Of a stretch of DNA of 64,000 bases, positions 38,279 through 47,452 are shown piece after piece. The DNA is from Streptomyces griseus subsp. griseus (GTDB taxonomy: Bacteria; Actinomycetota; Actinomycetes; Streptomycetales; Streptomycetaceae), in NCBI RefSeq assembly GCF_000720255.1, contig NZ_JOJE01000016.1, positions 159,719 to 223,718 of the forward strand, written 5' to 3'. The position numbers were made by a program, and so were the translations under genes. Each line of letters opens with the position of its first letter. The first letter of the stretch is position 1. The notes beneath the pieces were generated by a model. It made no database searches. It was not told the DNA's origin and saw only the letters and a program-made list of their open reading frames with translations.

Positions 38279-39952
38279 ATGGATGCGGACGTCATCGTCG
38301 TCGGAGCCGGCCTCGCGGGCCTGGTCGCGGCGCACGAACTCACCAGCAGGGGCAGGCGCGTCGCCCTGGTCGACCAGGAGAACGCCGCCAACCTCGGCGG
38401 CCAGGCGTTCTGGTCCTTCGGCGGGCTCTTCCTCGTCGACTCCCCGGAACAGCGCCGCCTCGGCATCAAGGACTCCTTCGACCTCGCCTGGAACGACTGG
38501 CAGGGCAGCGCGCGGTTCGACCGCGTCGAGGACGAGGACTCCTGGGCAGTGCGCTGGGCGCGCGCCTACGTCGAGTTCGCGGCCGGCGAGAAGCGGTCCT
38601 GGCTGGAGGGGCACGGCATCAAGCTGCTGCCCACCGTCGGCTGGGCGGAGCGCGGCGACCTGCGCGCCGACGGGCACGGCAACTCCGTCCCGCGCTTCCA
38701 CGTCGCCTGGGGCACCGGCACGGGCGTGGTCGAGCCGTTCGCCGACTACGCCAAGCAGGCCTCCCGCGACGGCCTCCTCACCTTCCACCACCGCCACCGG
38801 GTCGACGCCCTCGTCATCGAGGACGGCGTGGCGCGCGGCGTACGCGGCACGGTGCTCGCCGAGGACGACTCGCCGCGCGGTGTCGCCTCCAACCGGGACG
38901 CGATCGGCGAGTTCGAGCTGACCGCGCAGGCCGTGATCGTCACCAGCGGCGGCATCGGCGCCAATCACGACATCGTCCGCCGCCACTGGCCCGAGCGGCT
39001 GGGCACCCCGCCCGCCGAGATGGTCACCGGCGTGCCCGCCTACGTCGACGGCCGCATGCTCGACATCAGCGCCGACGCGGGCGTCCGGCTGGTCAACCGC
39101 GACCGCATGTGGCACTACACCGAGGGCGTCCAGAACTGGGACTCCATCTGGCCCGGCCACGGCATCCGCATCCTGCCCGGTCCGTCCTCGATGTGGTTCG
39201 ACGCCCTTGGCCGCCGACTGCCGGAGCCGTGCCTGCCGGGGTACGACACCCTCAGCACCCTCAAGCACCTGCGCACCACCGAGGACATCGCGGGACACGA
39301 CCACTCCTGGTTCATCCTCACCCGGAAGATCGTCGAGAAGGAGTTCGCCCTCTCCGGCTCCGAGCAGAACCCCGACATCACCGCCAAGGACCGGCGGGCC
39401 GTTCTGCGCGACCGCCTCCTCGGCAAGGGGGCGCCCGCCCCGGTCCAGGCGTTCCTGCGCAACGGCGCGGACTTCGTGATCGCCGACACCCTCGAACAGC
39501 TCGTCGAGAAGATGAACGGGCTGACCGACAAGGCACTGCTCGACGCCGCCGAGGTGCGCCGCCAGATCGAGGCCCGCGATCTCCAGATCACCAACCCCTA
39601 CGCCAAGGACGCCCAGGTGCAGGGCATCCGCAACGCCCGCCGCTACGTCGGCGACCGCCTCGGCCGGGTCGCCACCCCGCACCGCATCCTCGACCCGGAG
39701 GCGGGCCCGCTGATCGGCGTCAAGCTGCACGTCCTCACCCGCAAGACCCTCGGAGGCATCCAGACCGACCTAGACTCACGTGCCCTCGGCACCGACGGAC
39801 AGCCCATCGAGGGCCTGTACGCGGCGGGCGAGGTCGCCGGCTTCGGCGGCGGCGGCGTCCACGGCTACAACGCCCTCGAGGGCACCTTCCTCGGCGGTTG
39901 CCTCTTCTCCGGCCGCGCGGCGGGCCGGGCGGCGGCGAAGCAGACGGGCTGA
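38279..39952 (+). CDS. FAD-binding dehydrogenase (fumarate reductase/KSTD-like fold)
   Basis: A 557-residue flavoprotein: N-terminal FAD motif VVGAGLAGLVAAHEL (about residues 6-20), then NLGGQAFWSFGGLF, then the long substrate domain, with a C-terminal AAGEVAGFGGGGVHGYNALEGTFLGG second FAD contact. This is the arrangement of 3-ketosteroid dehydrogenase- and fumarate-reductase-like enzymes, and Streptomyces databases call this branch FAD-binding dehydrogenase without a known substrate. AGGAGAAAGGG stands upstream. It probably forms an operon with the TetR gene. Confidence 0.87.
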   Translation: MDADVIVVGAGLAGLVAAHELTSRGRRVALVDQENAANLGGQAFWSFGGLFLVDSPEQRRLGIKDSFDLAWNDWQGSARFDRVEDEDSWAVRWARAYVEFAAGEKRSWLEGHGIKLLPTVGWAERGDLRADGHGNSVPRFHVAWGTGTGVVEPFADYAKQASRDGLLTFHHRHRVDALVIEDGVARGVRGTVLAEDDSPRGVASNRDAIGEFELTAQAVIVTSGGIGANHDIVRRHWPERLGTPPAEMVTGVPAYVDGRMLDISADAGVRLVNRDRMWHYTEGVQNWDSIWPGHGIRILPGPSSMWFDALGRRLPEPCLPGYDTLSTLKHLRTTEDIAGHDHSWFILTRKIVEKEFALSGSEQNPDITAKDRRAVLRDRLLGKGAPAPVQAFLRNGADFVIADTLEQLVEKMNGLTDKALLDAAEVRRQIEARDLQITNPYAKDAQVQGIRNARRYVGDRLGRVATPHRILDPEAGPLIGVKLHVLTRKTLGGIQTDLDSRALGTDGQPIEGLYAAGEVAGFGGGGVHGYNALEGTFLGGCLFSGRAAGRAAAKQTG

Positions 39953-39968
39953 CCTCGACGCCGACGCC

Positions 39969-40000
39969 GGTGCGCCTCCTAGGCCTTCAGGAGGCGCACC
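39969..40000. terminator. bidirectional terminator with the DUF488 stop codon at its loop
   Basis: A perfect 12-bp stem, GGTGCGCCTCCT (39969-39980) and AGGAGGCGCACC (39989-40000), with an eight-base loop. The minus-strand stop of the DUF488 gene (39979-39981) lies at the stem-loop border, so the right arm is coding sequence. It begins 17 bases after the flavoprotein stop. Confidence 0.7.
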
Positions 40001-40329
40001 AGCACCGCCACATGGCTCTCCTCCGGCTCCTTCGCCGAGGTCACCAACGTCACCGTGCCCTCGCGGGCCAAGCCGCGGACGTGGTCGACGAGTTCCGCCG
40101 CCTCCGGCTCGGCGAGCTCCGCCTCGTACCGGCGGGCGAACTCCTCGTAGGACCCCTCGCCCGCGTGGTACCAGCGGCGCAGCTCGGTCGACGGCGTCAG
40201 GCCCTTGGGCCACTCGTCGACCCGCGCCGCGTCCTTGGAGACACCCCGCGGCCACAACCGGTCGACGAGGACACGCACGCCGTCCTCGGGCTCGGGCGGT
40301 TCGTAGACGCGACGCACTCGGACGCTCAC
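39979..40329 (-). CDS. DUF488 family protein
   Basis: A 116-residue protein with the conserved DUF488 elements: RVRRVYEPPEPEDGVRVLVDRLWPRGVSKD at the N-terminus, W-PKGL-PS-ELRRWYH, and TLVTSAKEPEESHVAVL near the end. The family occurs widely in bacteria and has no established function. It is a single gene; its last codons form one arm of a terminator. Confidence 0.86.
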   Translation of the reverse strand: MSVRVRRVYEPPEPEDGVRVLVDRLWPRGVSKDAARVDEWPKGLTPSTELRRWYHAGEGSYEEFARRYEAELAEPEAAELVDHVRGLAREGTVTLVTSAKEPEESHVAVLVRLLKA

Positions 40330-40504
40330 GGGCCGGCCTTTCTCGCGGGGCGGGTGCTGTCGGGAGCGTACTGCCGCAGCCCGGAGCAGGTGCGGCGGCC
40401 GTCCCGCGACGCGCGCGGAACTTGACCTGAACGAGGGGCGATCGACCTGGGGACGCGCCTAGTCTGGGGGCGGTTGACCACCCTCCACCCCCCAAGGAGC
40501 GCAT

Positions 40505-41929
40505 GTGACGCACCCTCGGCAGCAGCCCGCGAGACGCACCCATGTCCTGCGCCGCGAGGCCGTCGTCGTGACCGTCCCCGTCGCCCTCGCGGCGCTGCTC
40601 GCGGCCGCCGGACCCGCGGCGGCCACGACGACGGGCGCCTCCGGCGTCGGCGACCCCTACTTCCCGCTCGCCGGCAACGGTGGCTACCACGTCGGCCACT
40701 ACGATCTGACCCTCCGTTACGACCCAGCCGGGCGCCGCCTCGACGGCAAGGCGGTCCTCACCGCCCGCGCCACCCAGCGGCTCACCCGGTTCGACCTCGA
40801 CCTGCAAGGACTGAAGGTCACCGGACTCACCGTCGACCACATCAGGGCCGACCACCGCCGTGCCGGACAGGAACTCGTCGTCACCCCCCGCCGCGCCCTG
40901 CGCAAGGGCCAGTGGTTCCGCGTCACCGTCACCTACACCGGCAAGCCCGGCCCGGTCACCGACCCCGACGGCTCCCTCGACGGCTGGATCCCCACCGACG
41001 ACGGAGCGTTCGTCGCCGGGGAGCCGCAGGGCGCCATGACCTGGTTCCCCGCCAACAACCATCCCACCGACAAGGCGTCGTACGACTTCACGATCACAGT
41101 CCCCCAGGGGCACACGGCGGTCGCCAACGGCGTCCTGCGCGGCAGCCGGACCGCCCACGGCAGGACCACCTTCCGCTGGCACCAGCCCGAACCGATGGCC
41201 GCCTACCTCGCCACCGCGACGGTCGGGAAGTTCAAGGTCGAGCAGTACACGACCCGCGACGGCATCCAGGTCTACAACGCCGTCGACCCCCGGGAGGCCG
41301 GCGCCGCCGCGCCGGTGCTCAAGAAGCTGCCGTCCGTCCTGGAGTGGGAGAGCAAGCTGTTCGGGCCCTACCCGTACCGCGCCGCCGGCTCCATCGTCGA
41401 CCGTGCCCCGAACGTCGGGTTCGCGCTGGAGACCCAGACCCGGCCCGTGTACGACTCCGCGCCGAGCCTGTCCACCCTTGTCCACGAGAGTGCCCACCAG
41501 TGGTTCGGCGACTCCGTCTCCCTCACCACCTGGAAGGACATCTGGCTCAACGAGGGCTTCGCGACCTACACCGCGTGGCTCTACGCCGAGCAGCACGGCG
41601 GCGACAGCGCGCAGAAGACCTTCGACGCGCTCTACGCCCGCCCCGCCGACGACCCCCTGTGGGAGTTCCCGCCGGGCGACCCGGGCAGCGGCGCGAACAT
41701 CTTCGGCACGCCCGTCTACGCGCGGGGCGCCATGGCCCTGCACGCCCTGCGCACCGCCGTGGGCGACCGCGCCTTCCAGCGGATCCTGCGGGCCTGGGCG
41801 ACCGGGCACCGCGACGGACACGGCACGACCGCACAGTTCGTCGCCCTGTCGGAACGTGTGTCCGGCAAGAACCTGGACAGGCTGTTCGAGACATGGCTCT
41901 ACACACCCGGCAAGCCCGACAGAACATAG
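40505..41929 (+). CDS. secreted M1-family metallopeptidase (aminopeptidase-N-like)
   Basis: A 474-residue exported peptidase. Residues 1-40 are a signal peptide (twin Arg at 10-11 and 16-17, hydrophobic 20-38). A beta-sandwich domain (about 55-245) is followed by the thermolysin-like zinc domain with HESAH at 327-331 and Glu350 in LNEGFATY. The GxMEN exopeptidase motif is replaced by GFALE (305-309). The usual C-terminal helical domain is shortened. It removes N-terminal residues from peptides outside the cell. The start is GTG with AAGGAG seven bases upstream; the ATG two bases earlier is followed at once by a stop. Confidence 0.9.
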   Translation: MTHPRQQPARRTHVLRREAVVVTVPVALAALLAAAGPAAATTTGASGVGDPYFPLAGNGGYHVGHYDLTLRYDPAGRRLDGKAVLTARATQRLTRFDLDLQGLKVTGLTVDHIRADHRRAGQELVVTPRRALRKGQWFRVTVTYTGKPGPVTDPDGSLDGWIPTDDGAFVAGEPQGAMTWFPANNHPTDKASYDFTITVPQGHTAVANGVLRGSRTAHGRTTFRWHQPEPMAAYLATATVGKFKVEQYTTRDGIQVYNAVDPREAGAAAPVLKKLPSVLEWESKLFGPYPYRAAGSIVDRAPNVGFALETQTRPVYDSAPSLSTLVHESAHQWFGDSVSLTTWKDIWLNEGFATYTAWLYAEQHGGDSAQKTFDALYARPADDPLWEFPPGDPGSGANIFGTPVYARGAMALHALRTAVGDRAFQRILRAWATGHRDGHGTTAQFVALSERVSGKNLDRLFETWLYTPGKPDRT

Positions 41930-41970
41930 AACCTGACCAGTTCCTCACAACTCCCGGTCACGCTCGCCTC

Positions 41971-42705
41971 ATGATCAGACACAGTCCCCGTGCTGCGCTG
42001 CTCGCCGCGTCCCTCCTGCTCACCGGATGCGGCGGCGGTGCCGCGGCCACCTCCGCCACCTCCTCGGTGACCTCGCACCCACCCGCGCCCGGCCCCGAGG
42101 TCTCCCTCGACGTGGCCCCCCAGCAGGTGCCCGGCATCGGTCCCAGGACCTGGGCCCAAGTACCGCGCGAGTCACGGCAGGTGGTGCTGGTCACCGGGCG
42201 TGGCAAGAACTCCCCGCAGTCGACCGTCGTGCTCTACGAGCGCACCGGGGCCGGCTGGAAGGCGGGCCCGAGCTGGCCCGCGCACAACGCGCTCAAGGGC
42301 TGGACCGGCCACCACACGGCCGGCGACCTGCGCTCGCCCGTCGGCGTCTACACCCTCACCGACGCCGGCGGTCTGCTCCGTGACCCCGGCACCCGGCTGC
42401 CGTACGACCGCTCCATCGGCTTCACCGCGCCCGGCACCGGCTTCGAGGGCGAGCCCCTGACCGGATCCTTCGACTACGTCATCGCCATCAACTACAACCG
42501 CGAGCCCGGCACTTCGCCCCTCGACTGGGCCCGCCCCCTGGGCGCCGGCCGGGGCGGCGGTATCTGGCTGCACGTCGACCACGACGGGCCCACCCACGGC
42601 TGCGTCAGCATCGACCGCGCGCACATGAAGGACCTGCTCCTCGAACTCGACCCCGACGCCCACCCCGTCGTCGTCATGGGTGACCGGGCCTCCCTGGCCC
42701 GCTGA
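41971..42705 (+). CDS. L,D-transpeptidase-like (YkuD) lipoprotein
   Basis: A 244-residue lipoprotein with lipobox LLTGC (Cys20) followed by a Ser/Thr/Pro linker. The catalytic domain reads RTWAQVPRESRQVVLVTGRGKNSPQST at the front and ends with the active-site motif THGCVSI (His209, Cys211). This branch of YkuD-like proteins (about 200 residues, preceded by W-Q-P) is attached to the outer face of the membrane and probably modifies or cross-links cell-wall peptides. The start is ATG 41 bp after the M1 peptidase stop. The two-component pair that follows may share its transcript. Confidence 0.87.
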   Translation: MIRHSPRAALLAASLLLTGCGGGAAATSATSSVTSHPPAPGPEVSLDVAPQQVPGIGPRTWAQVPRESRQVVLVTGRGKNSPQSTVVLYERTGAGWKAGPSWPAHNALKGWTGHHTAGDLRSPVGVYTLTDAGGLLRDPGTRLPYDRSIGFTAPGTGFEGEPLTGSFDYVIAINYNREPGTSPLDWARPLGAGRGGGIWLHVDHDGPTHGCVSIDRAHMKDLLLELDPDAHPVVVMGDRASLAR

Positions 42706-42724
42706 GCACCTAGGATTCGCTCAC

Positions 42725-43438
42725 GTGTGCGCACATGTGCTGGTCGCCGAGGACGACGAGATGCAGGCCGAACTCATCCGGCGCTCCCTCCTCGCGGAGG
42801 GCCACTCCGCCACCGTCGTCCACGACGGCCCCGCCGCGCTGGACGCGGTCCGTGAGCAGCGGCCGGACCTCGTCGTCCTCGACCTCATGCTTCCCGTGAT
42901 CGACGGCTTCGGGGTGTGCCGGGTGCTGCGCCGGAACGACGACATCCCGGTGCTGATGCTCACCGCGCGCTCCGCCGAGGACGATGTCCTGCTCGGACTG
43001 GAGCTGGGCGCCGACGACTACATGACCAAGCCCTACAGTCCGCGCGAGCTGATGGCTCGTATCCGCACCGTCCTGCGGCGCAGCGGCCGGGCCGCCGACC
43101 GGTACGCGGACCCCGTCGTCCGCGCCGCCGGGATCGCCGTCGACCCGCGGCGGCACGAGGTGCGGTGCGACGATGAACCGGTGGAGTGCACCCCGGCCGA
43201 GTTCGAGATCCTCCTCGCCATGGCGGCCGAACCCGAACGGGTCTTCACCCGGCGACAGTTGCTCCAGTTCACCCGCGGCTTCGACCGTGCCTCCACGGAA
43301 CGGGCCGTCGACGTGCACATCATGAACCTGCGCAGGAAGGTCGAGCCGGACCCGCGCCGACCGGTCCGGCTGCTCACCGTCTTCGGCGTCGGCTACAAGC
43401 TCAGCGGGAGCTTCAGACCGGGGGGCGGGCGCACATGA
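42725..43438 (+). CDS. OmpR/PhoB-type response regulator
   Basis: A 237-residue regulator. The receiver domain has the acidic pair in VAEDDE (9-11), phospho-acceptor Asp53 (VVLDLMLP), Thr in LTAR and Lys in MTKPY. The C-terminal winged helix (about 135-232) ends with VFGVGYKLSG. I chose the GTG at 42725, 20 bases after the transpeptidase stop; a second GTG four codons later is possible. Its stop overlaps the kinase start (ATGA), so the two proteins are made together. Confidence 0.92.
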   Translation: MCAHVLVAEDDEMQAELIRRSLLAEGHSATVVHDGPAALDAVREQRPDLVVLDLMLPVIDGFGVCRVLRRNDDIPVLMLTARSAEDDVLLGLELGADDYMTKPYSPRELMARIRTVLRRSGRAADRYADPVVRAAGIAVDPRRHEVRCDDEPVECTPAEFEILLAMAAEPERVFTRRQLLQFTRGFDRASTERAVDVHIMNLRRKVEPDPRRPVRLLTVFGVGYKLSGSFRPGGGRT

Positions 43439-45264
43439 GCGCCCGGCCCCGGATACCGCTGCGCAAACGGCTGCTGGTCCGGCTGCTGAGCGCCTCCGTC
43501 CTGATCGCCGTCTGCTCCGTGACGGCGACGGCCTGGCTGGCCGTGGAGACCACCACCCGGGCCCTGCGCGAGGAGCAGGGCCAGGTCCTCGCCGAGGACA
43601 TGGACGTCCTCGCCCGCCTGAGCGGCTACGCCGCGACCCACCCCGACTGGCACGGCGTCGAGGAGACCGTAAGGACCTTGTCGGCGAGGACCGGCCGGCG
43701 CATCGCCCTCACCACGGCCGATCGCACCCCGATCGCCGACTCCGCACCGCGCGGCACCTCACTGCCGCCGCGCGCCGCCGCCACCGTCGACCCCCTGCGC
43801 ACCGACACCTCCACCGAGCCCGGCGCCCAGCGCAGCGGCATCGACCCGCGGGTGGTGGGCCCGTACCGGCTGACCACCGGGGAGCGGACCGAGCTGGACG
43901 CGGCGGCCGAGGCCCGGAGGCGGTGTTTCGCCCGCAACGGCATCGAGACCGACATCGTCCGGACGCCCAGCGGCCGCCCCGCCCTGGAGGACTCCGACAC
44001 GGGCGCGGCCCCCGCATACGTGCCCGACGCGTGCGCCGACGGTCGGCTCAACACCCTGGTGCGCACCGAGAAGAAGGCCCTGGCCCACCTCGAGAAGCTC
44101 GCCCAGCCGTGCCTGAAGCGTCTCGGCCTTCCCGATGCCGCACTCGCGTACGAGGGCGTCGACATCACCGACCGGTCCATCGGCTCGCGCTTCCTCTCGG
44201 AGAAGTTCGCCGCCCGGGGCATCGACGAGCGGGACGTGCGGTACTGCACCGACACCGCGCGCCGCTCCCAGCTCGACCCCTATGTCGCGCCCGCCGCCGA
44301 GCTGTTCCTGGGCGGCGGGGACAGCATCGCGCCCCGGTTCGACATGTCCCCGGCCAACAAGGCGAAGGTCGTCGGCGCCGCCGGTCTGGTCCTCGCGGTG
44401 ACGGTCGCCGTGACCGCCGTCCTCGCCACCCGTCTCGTACGGCCCCTGCGCGCCCTGACCGAGGCCGCCCAGCAGCCGCCGGAGGCGCACGCGCGCGTGC
44501 CGGTCACCACCCGGGACGAGACCGGCATTCTCGCGGAGGCGTTCAACGACCTCACCGAACGCCGGGAACGCCTGGAGGCCCAGCGCAAGGCCATGGTCAG
44601 CGACATCGCCCACGAGCTGCGCAGCCCGCTCACCAACATCCGCGGCTGGCTGGAGGTCACCCGGGACGGCGTCGTCGAGCCGGCCCCGACGCTGCTCGCC
44701 TCCCTGCACGACGAGGCCCTCGTCCTCCAGCGCGTCATCGACGACCTCCAGGACCTCGCCGCCGCCGACGCCGGCACCCTGCGGCTGCACCGGGAGCCCG
44801 TGAGCTGCGGCGACCTGCTCGACCAGGTCTCGGCGGCCCACCGCGTCGCCGCCGACACAGCCGGGGTCGCCCTGCGCACCGAGGCGGACGACGGACCCTG
44901 GCTGGACGCCGACCCGGTCCGCATGCGGCAGGTGCTCGGCAACCTCGTCAGCAACGCGATCCGCCACACCCCGCCCGACGGCACGGTCACGCTGACCGCG
45001 CGTCGCGTGGGGGAGGAGGTGGTCATCGAGGTGCGCGACACCGGCGGCGGCATCGCGCCCGACGACCTGCCGCACGTCTTCGACCGCTTCTGGCGCGCGG
45101 AGAAGTCCCGCAGTCGCCGCACCGGCGGTAGTGGGCTGGGCCTGGCCATCGTGCGCGACCTGGCCGCCGCGCACGGCGGCACGGTGACGGCGGCGAGCGG
45201 ACCGGGCCGGGGAGCCGTCTTCACCCTGCGGCTGCCGGGTGGAGCGGCGCCGTCTGACGCGTGA
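43435..45264 (+). CDS. membrane sensor histidine kinase with four-Cys outer domain
   Basis: A 609-residue kinase. TM1 is at about 14-36, an outer sensor domain at 37-310, TM2 at about 311-333, then HAMP, DHp with His393 (SDIAHELRSPLTN), and HATPase with NLVSNAIRH, DTGGGI and GSGLGLAIV. The outer domain has four Cys (164, 200, 226, 271), enough for two disulfides, and no recognised domain. It pairs with the upstream regulator. The signal is unknown; the preceding cell-wall transpeptidase gene suggests an envelope cue. Confidence 0.92.
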   Translation: MSARPRIPLRKRLLVRLLSASVLIAVCSVTATAWLAVETTTRALREEQGQVLAEDMDVLARLSGYAATHPDWHGVEETVRTLSARTGRRIALTTADRTPIADSAPRGTSLPPRAAATVDPLRTDTSTEPGAQRSGIDPRVVGPYRLTTGERTELDAAAEARRRCFARNGIETDIVRTPSGRPALEDSDTGAAPAYVPDACADGRLNTLVRTEKKALAHLEKLAQPCLKRLGLPDAALAYEGVDITDRSIGSRFLSEKFAARGIDERDVRYCTDTARRSQLDPYVAPAAELFLGGGDSIAPRFDMSPANKAKVVGAAGLVLAVTVAVTAVLATRLVRPLRALTEAAQQPPEAHARVPVTTRDETGILAEAFNDLTERRERLEAQRKAMVSDIAHELRSPLTNIRGWLEVTRDGVVEPAPTLLASLHDEALVLQRVIDDLQDLAAADAGTLRLHREPVSCGDLLDQVSAAHRVAADTAGVALRTEADDGPWLDADPVRMRQVLGNLVSNAIRHTPPDGTVTLTARRVGEEVVIEVRDTGGGIAPDDLPHVFDRFWRAEKSRSRRTGGSGLGLAIVRDLAAAHGGTVTAASGPGRGAVFTLRLPGGAAPSDA

Positions 45265-45362
45265 GCGGTGTCGGGCGGACAGGCGGCCACGACGTCCCGG
45301 GGTGATACCTCCTGCCATAGTGATCCCCGAATCGAAAGATGTAACGAGCAACCAGGAAGCGC

Positions 45363-46670
45363 GTGGACACGAGCGAGAGCAGCAGCGCAGCGGGGACCGA
45401 GGACGAGGGCGCCCCGAGTCAGGACAGAACGCCCCGGCGCGGGTGGCGCCGGTGGGCCATGGACACGCGTCCGTTGCGCCGTCCGGCCTATCGCCGGCTG
45501 TGGTCCTCGACCGTCGTCACGGCCGTCGGCAGTCAGCTCACCGCCGTCGCCGTGCCCAAGCAGATCTACGACATCACCGGTTCCTCCGCCTGGGTGGGCT
45601 ACGCCAGCCTCGCCGGGCTCGTGCCCATGGTGATGTTCGCGCTGTGGGGCGGCGCGGTCGCCGACACGGTGGACCGGCGCAAGCTGCTGCTGGTCACCAA
45701 CGGCGGTATCGCCGTCACCTCGGTGCTGTTCTGGCTCCAGGCCGTCGGGGGACTCGACTCGGTGGCGGTCCTCATGGTGCTGCTCGCCGCGCAGCAGGCG
45801 TTCTTCGGCCTCAACTCGCCCGCCCGCAACGCGTCCATCGCCCGTCTGGTCCCCGCCGACGAACTGGCCGCCGCCAACGCCCTCGGCTCGACCGTAATGC
45901 AGACCGGCCTGGTCGCGGGACCGCTGCTCGCCGGTGCCCTCATCCCCGTGGTCGGCCTGCCCGAGCTGTACCTCATCGACGCCGTCGCGCTGTGCGTCAC
46001 GCTGTGGGCGGTGCTGCGGCTGCCCCCGCTGCCGCCGCTCACGGCGACGGCCGTGCGCCGGGCGGGGATACGGCAGATAGTGGAGGGTTTCCGCTACATC
46101 GCCGGGCACAAGGTGCTGCTGCTGTCCTTCCTCGCCGACATCATCGCCATGGTCTGCGGCATGCCCCGCGCCCTGTTCCCGCAGCTCGCCGCCGAGACCT
46201 ACGCGTCGTACGGCGAAGGGCTCGCCCTCGGCCTGCTGTTCGCGGCGATCCCCATCGGCGCGGTCCTCGGCGGGCTGTTCTCGGGCACCTTCTCCCGGGC
46301 CCGACGGCACGGCTGGATGGTCATCGGCGCGGTCGTCGCCTGGGGCGCGGCGATCGCGGGGTTCGGAATGAGCGGCAGCCTGTGGCTCGCGGTGGTGTTC
46401 CTGGCCGCCGCCGGGGTCGCCGACATGGTCTCGATGGTCTTCCGCGGGGCGATCCTGCTGTCCGCGGCCACGGATGAGATGCGCGGCCGTATGCAGGGCG
46501 TCTTCACGGTCGTGGTGGCCGGCGGCCCCCGACTCGCCGACGTCCTGCACGGCACGGCGGGCTCGGCGTTCGGCCCCCGTTCGGCCGTCGCGGGCGGCGG
46601 CCTGCTGGTGGTCGCCCTCATGCTGGCCCTCGCCGCGACGGCGCCGGCCCTGCGCCGCTACAGAATCTGA
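45363..46670 (+). CDS. MFS transporter (enterobactin-exporter/DHA3-like)
   Basis: A 435-residue major-facilitator protein with about 12 helices. The first helix region contains RPLRRPAYRRLWSSTVVTAVGSQLTAVAVPKQIYDITGS, and the loop 2-3 motif is GGAVADTVDRRKLLL. This is the layout of DHA3/EntS-type drug or siderophore exporters. The start is GTG with AGGAAG upstream; the ATG 32 codons later is an alternative that still keeps all helices. It lies 98 bp after the kinase gene and could be a target of the two-component system. Confidence 0.88.
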   Translation: MDTSESSSAAGTEDEGAPSQDRTPRRGWRRWAMDTRPLRRPAYRRLWSSTVVTAVGSQLTAVAVPKQIYDITGSSAWVGYASLAGLVPMVMFALWGGAVADTVDRRKLLLVTNGGIAVTSVLFWLQAVGGLDSVAVLMVLLAAQQAFFGLNSPARNASIARLVPADELAAANALGSTVMQTGLVAGPLLAGALIPVVGLPELYLIDAVALCVTLWAVLRLPPLPPLTATAVRRAGIRQIVEGFRYIAGHKVLLLSFLADIIAMVCGMPRALFPQLAAETYASYGEGLALGLLFAAIPIGAVLGGLFSGTFSRARRHGWMVIGAVVAWGAAIAGFGMSGSLWLAVVFLAAAGVADMVSMVFRGAILLSAATDEMRGRMQGVFTVVVAGGPRLADVLHGTAGSAFGPRSAVAGGGLLVVALMLALAATAPALRRYRI

Positions 46671-46716
46671 CCGGCGAACCTACAGCCGCCCGACGCCGGG
46701 CCGCGCACCGACGCCT

Positions 46717-47452
46717 CGGACCGGCGCGCCGACGAGCCAGTGCCATGTCGTCAACGCCTCCGACCGGTGTGCCTACGGGGCACCGTCGTGTCGTCGATGC
46801 CTCCGACCGGTGTGCCTACGGGTCACCGTCGTGTCGTCGATGCATCCGACCGGTGCGCCCGGGAGCCGCGCCCGTGCCGTCGACGGCTCCGACCGGTGTG
46901 CCTACGGGTCACCGTCGTGTCGTCGATGCCTCCGACCGGTGCGCCCGGGAGCCGCGCCCGTGCCGTCGACGGCTCCGACCGGTGTGCCTACGGGTCACCG
47001 TCGTGCCGTCGATGCCTCCGACCGGTGCGCCCGGGAGCCGCGCCCTTGCCATCGACGGCTCCGACCGGTGTGCCTACGGGTCACCGTCGTGCCGTCGATG
47101 CCTCCGACCGGTGCGCCCGGGAGCCGCGCCCGTGCCATCGACGGCTCCGACCGGTGCGCTCACGAGTCACTGCCGTGTCGTCGATGCCTCCGACCGGTGC
47201 GCCCAGGAGCCGCGCCCTTGCCATCGACGGCTCCGACCGGTGCGCTCACGAGTCACTGCCGTGTCGTCCACGTATCCCACCGGTGCGTCCACGAGCCGCG
47301 CCCGTGCCGCCGGCGCATCCGACACGCACGGCGGTGTCGTCGACGCCTCCGACCGGTGCGCCCAGGAGCGTCCGCCATGCCGCCGACGCATTCATCCCAC
47401 GGGACCGCCCACGAGCCGCGCCCGTGCCGCCGGCGCATCCGGCGCACGGTGC
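46717..47452. repeat. tandem array with 43-bp period (minisatellite) in a convergent intergenic region
   Basis: The core CGACCGGTG recurs at 46761, 46804, 46847, 46890, 46933, 46976, 47019, 47062, 47105, 47148, 47191 and 47234, always 43 bp apart. Degenerate units continue at 47277 and 47320, then a 30-bp unit, a 47-bp unit and a last 43-bp unit from 47397. A 44-bp unit precedes the series at 46717. Units alternate between two types, one with TGCCTACGGGTCACCG after the core and one with CGCCCGGGAGCCGCGC, giving an 86-bp dimer over the middle. Each unit contains the palindrome ACCGGT; many of the second type also have CCGTCGACGG. Because 43 is not a multiple of three, the open frames across it are not genes. 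It fills the space between the MFS stop and the cNMP-protein stop. Confidence 0.93.

Noticed and set aside
44280..46550. A 756-codon minus-strand open frame
   Set aside because: It lies antisense to the histidine kinase and MFS genes and shows only His/Gln/Arg-rich shadow sequence without domains.
46717..47452. CRISPR array
   Set aside because: Units are contiguous and related over their full 43 bp. There are no unique spacers of even length and no cas genes in the window.
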